Positions 62,668 through 64,000 of a stretch of DNA of 64,000 nt are shown piece by piece. A program made the translations under genes and the position numbers. The first letter of the stretch is position 1, and every line of letters starts with the position of its first letter. Below the pieces are notes generated by a model. It had not been told where the DNA came from. It was given only the letters and a program-made list of their open reading frames with translations, and ran no database searches. This DNA comes from JABABV01 sp965222855 (GTDB taxonomy: Bacteria; Bacillota_I; Bacilli_A; Mycoplasmatales; JABABV01): contig CBDCUL010000001.1 of the NCBI GenBank assembly GCA_965222855.1, forward strand, positions 1 to 64,000, in the 5' to 3' direction.

Positions 62668-64000
62668 TATTCTTTAATATTATAACCCAATACTTCTCTT
62701 TGTAATTTAATTATAATATCATTAAGTAGGTCAACAGCTTTAATATTTGGAAAATATGGATTTTGTTTTTGAAGATCGTTTGTTCAAGAAACTTTTTTTA
62801 TATCATTATAATTTAAATCTCTATGCATAATTAAATTTCTTAATATGATTTTTATATTTTCTTTACCATCTGTGTTTTTAGGATCTGTCCATGTCTTGCA
62901 TTTATTAATTAAGTCTAATTCAATATCACTATATTTTTTGTAAAAAGATAAACAATGATTAAGATCATCGTTTGTTAATTGTGATTTATCATCTTTATAA
63001 TTGTATTTTGTATAAAGTAATAAAACAGATTTAAAAAAATAGTTATTAATAATATGATGGTTCTTATCTTTATATAAATTAGATTCTTTTTTATTATCTT
63101 GTAGTTTATTTTTAATATGATCTGATTTTAATAATTTATTATTATTATTAAAAACACTCTTTTTAAATAATTGACGATTAATTGTCTTTACTTTAGAGTT
63201 ATTTAATTTTATTAAAATTAAATAACTTAAAAATATTTTTCTATCAATAATCTTATTAAATTTTAAATCATATAAGCATTCATCTTTTAAAATTTGAGCT
63301 TCTAAATTTTCCAGTATTATTTTAGTCATTTTATATCTTCTTAATTTCCCAAATATTTCTTTTTCTTGATTATCTATAAATATAATTTTTTCTTGGTCAT
63401 TAGTTATAATAGTTTCTATATCATTTTTAATTAGTGTTTCTTTTTTATAATTACTTTTAATGTAAGTTAATAGTTTTGCACTAAAATCATCATCTTTATT
63501 TAAGTTTAATTCTTTTGCAAAATAATAGCCTACATTATAACTACCTTTATTTACCAACTCTCCTAATTTAACTATTTTTTCATAGTTGTTAAAAAATAAA
63601 TATTTTTTAACATTTTCCATAGTTGTCATAGATTCTGATCATAGTAATTTTAAATCATCACCATATTTATCTTTTGGAATCCAATCACTCATTAACACGT
63701 TTTTATTAAATCATTTTAAACCATGCTTAATTAAAAGATCTTTATTACCACTATTTTTATAACCTTCTAGCATTTTTAAAAATGCCTCTTTTGTCTTTGT
63801 GTTATAAGATGTTTGTTTATCAACATTTGGTTTATTTTTTAATATGTATGATTTAGATCTAATTTCTAATTCGTTAGGAGTAAATTTATTTAAGAAATTA
63901 GCTAACTTTTTACTATTATGTTCTGTATTTTCTATATAAAATAAAATAAGAAAATTAATTAAATTTTTTTTAAAGATAATAATATTATTTTTTCCGTTTT
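62667..64000 (-). CDS. Candidate Cas13 (type VI CRISPR effector), C-terminal part
   Basis: Minus-strand gene entering from the right edge; the 444 visible residues read through with TGA as Trp. Near the C terminus (62823-62840) lies RNLIMH, the R-X4-H catalytic motif of HEPN RNases, in context IILRNLIMHRDLNYNDIKKV, then a helical end VDLLNDIIIKLQREVLGYN, like the second HEPN domain of Cas13. The stop TAG (62667-62669) uses the first base of the CRISPR repeat. The first HEPN motif would lie beyond the edge. No RuvC, HNH or PAM-domain motif is seen. If confirmed, it cuts RNA guided by crRNA. A non-CRISPR HEPN protein is the main alternative. Confidence 0.65.

Noticed and set aside
62499..64000. 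Type II (Cas9) locus, the usual type in Mollicutes
   Set aside because: The visible protein shows no RuvC or HNH motif, ends with a HEPN motif, and the repeat folds on itself with no anti-repeat nearby.
1..64000. tRNA or rRNA genes
   Set aside because: Read through for G/C-rich cloverleaf-like stretches with TTC-A-A type T-arms and for rRNA core sequences; none recognised. A covariance search would be decisive.

Overview
The window is AT-rich DNA from a wall-less bacterium (class Mollicutes; a Spiroplasma/Mycoplasma-type genome). UGA is read as tryptophan throughout: conserved Trp positions in RplB, RpsK, RplM, EcfT and GAPDH are TGA, so genes only read through if TGA is treated as sense. 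The ribosomal super-operon order, ECF-transporter/truA/rplM-rpsI order, lipobox lipoproteins and lack of cell-wall genes fit this. Species cannot be fixed from the sequence.

Layout. 1-21.7 kb: a surface-protein locus with about twenty members. Plus-strand members carry a lipobox Cys (lipoproteins); minus-strand members (about 245 aa) have a signal peptide without Cys. Patches of near-identical DNA, shared promoter boxes and one decayed copy point to recombination among paralogues. 21.9-28.5 kb: a defence island with an OLD-family ATPase/TOPRIM nuclease, an unknown gene, an MjaI-like type II restriction-modification pair and an AbiH-like gene. 28.8-43.3 kb: the S10-spc-alpha ribosomal operon (rpsJ to rplQ, with secY, adk, map, infA and rpoA). 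The secY 3' end, adk and map carry a dense run of single-base +1 frameshifts. 43.4-47.6 kb: an Abi_2-like HEPN gene placed ahead of ecfA1-ecfA2-ecfT-truA. 47.9-53.1 kb: a DUF262 (GmrS-like) gene, rplM-rpsI and feoA-feoB. 53.2-58.7 kb: two small membrane proteins, an intact pullulanase-like protein that has lost its catalytic residues, gap, a frameshifted lipoprotein and a duplicated remnant of the gap 3' end. 59-62.2 kb: membrane and secreted proteins of unknown function.

62.5-64 kb: a three-repeat CRISPR array whose last repeat touches the stop codon of a large minus-strand gene running off the right edge. The visible 444 residues end in a HEPN R-X4-H motif (RNLIMH) followed by a short helical tail, the arrangement of Cas13 effectors. 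The 36-nt repeat folds on itself and no tracrRNA-like element is seen, so this is a candidate minimal type VI CRISPR system in a Mollicute, the most notable item here.

Taken together the window alternates core translation/transport genes with accessory genes for surface variation and phage defence: RNA-targeting (Cas13-like, Abi_2 HEPN) and DNA-targeting (OLD, R-M, DUF262) systems. Several accessory genes carry homopolymer frameshifts, which are either assembly errors or real decay/phase variation.
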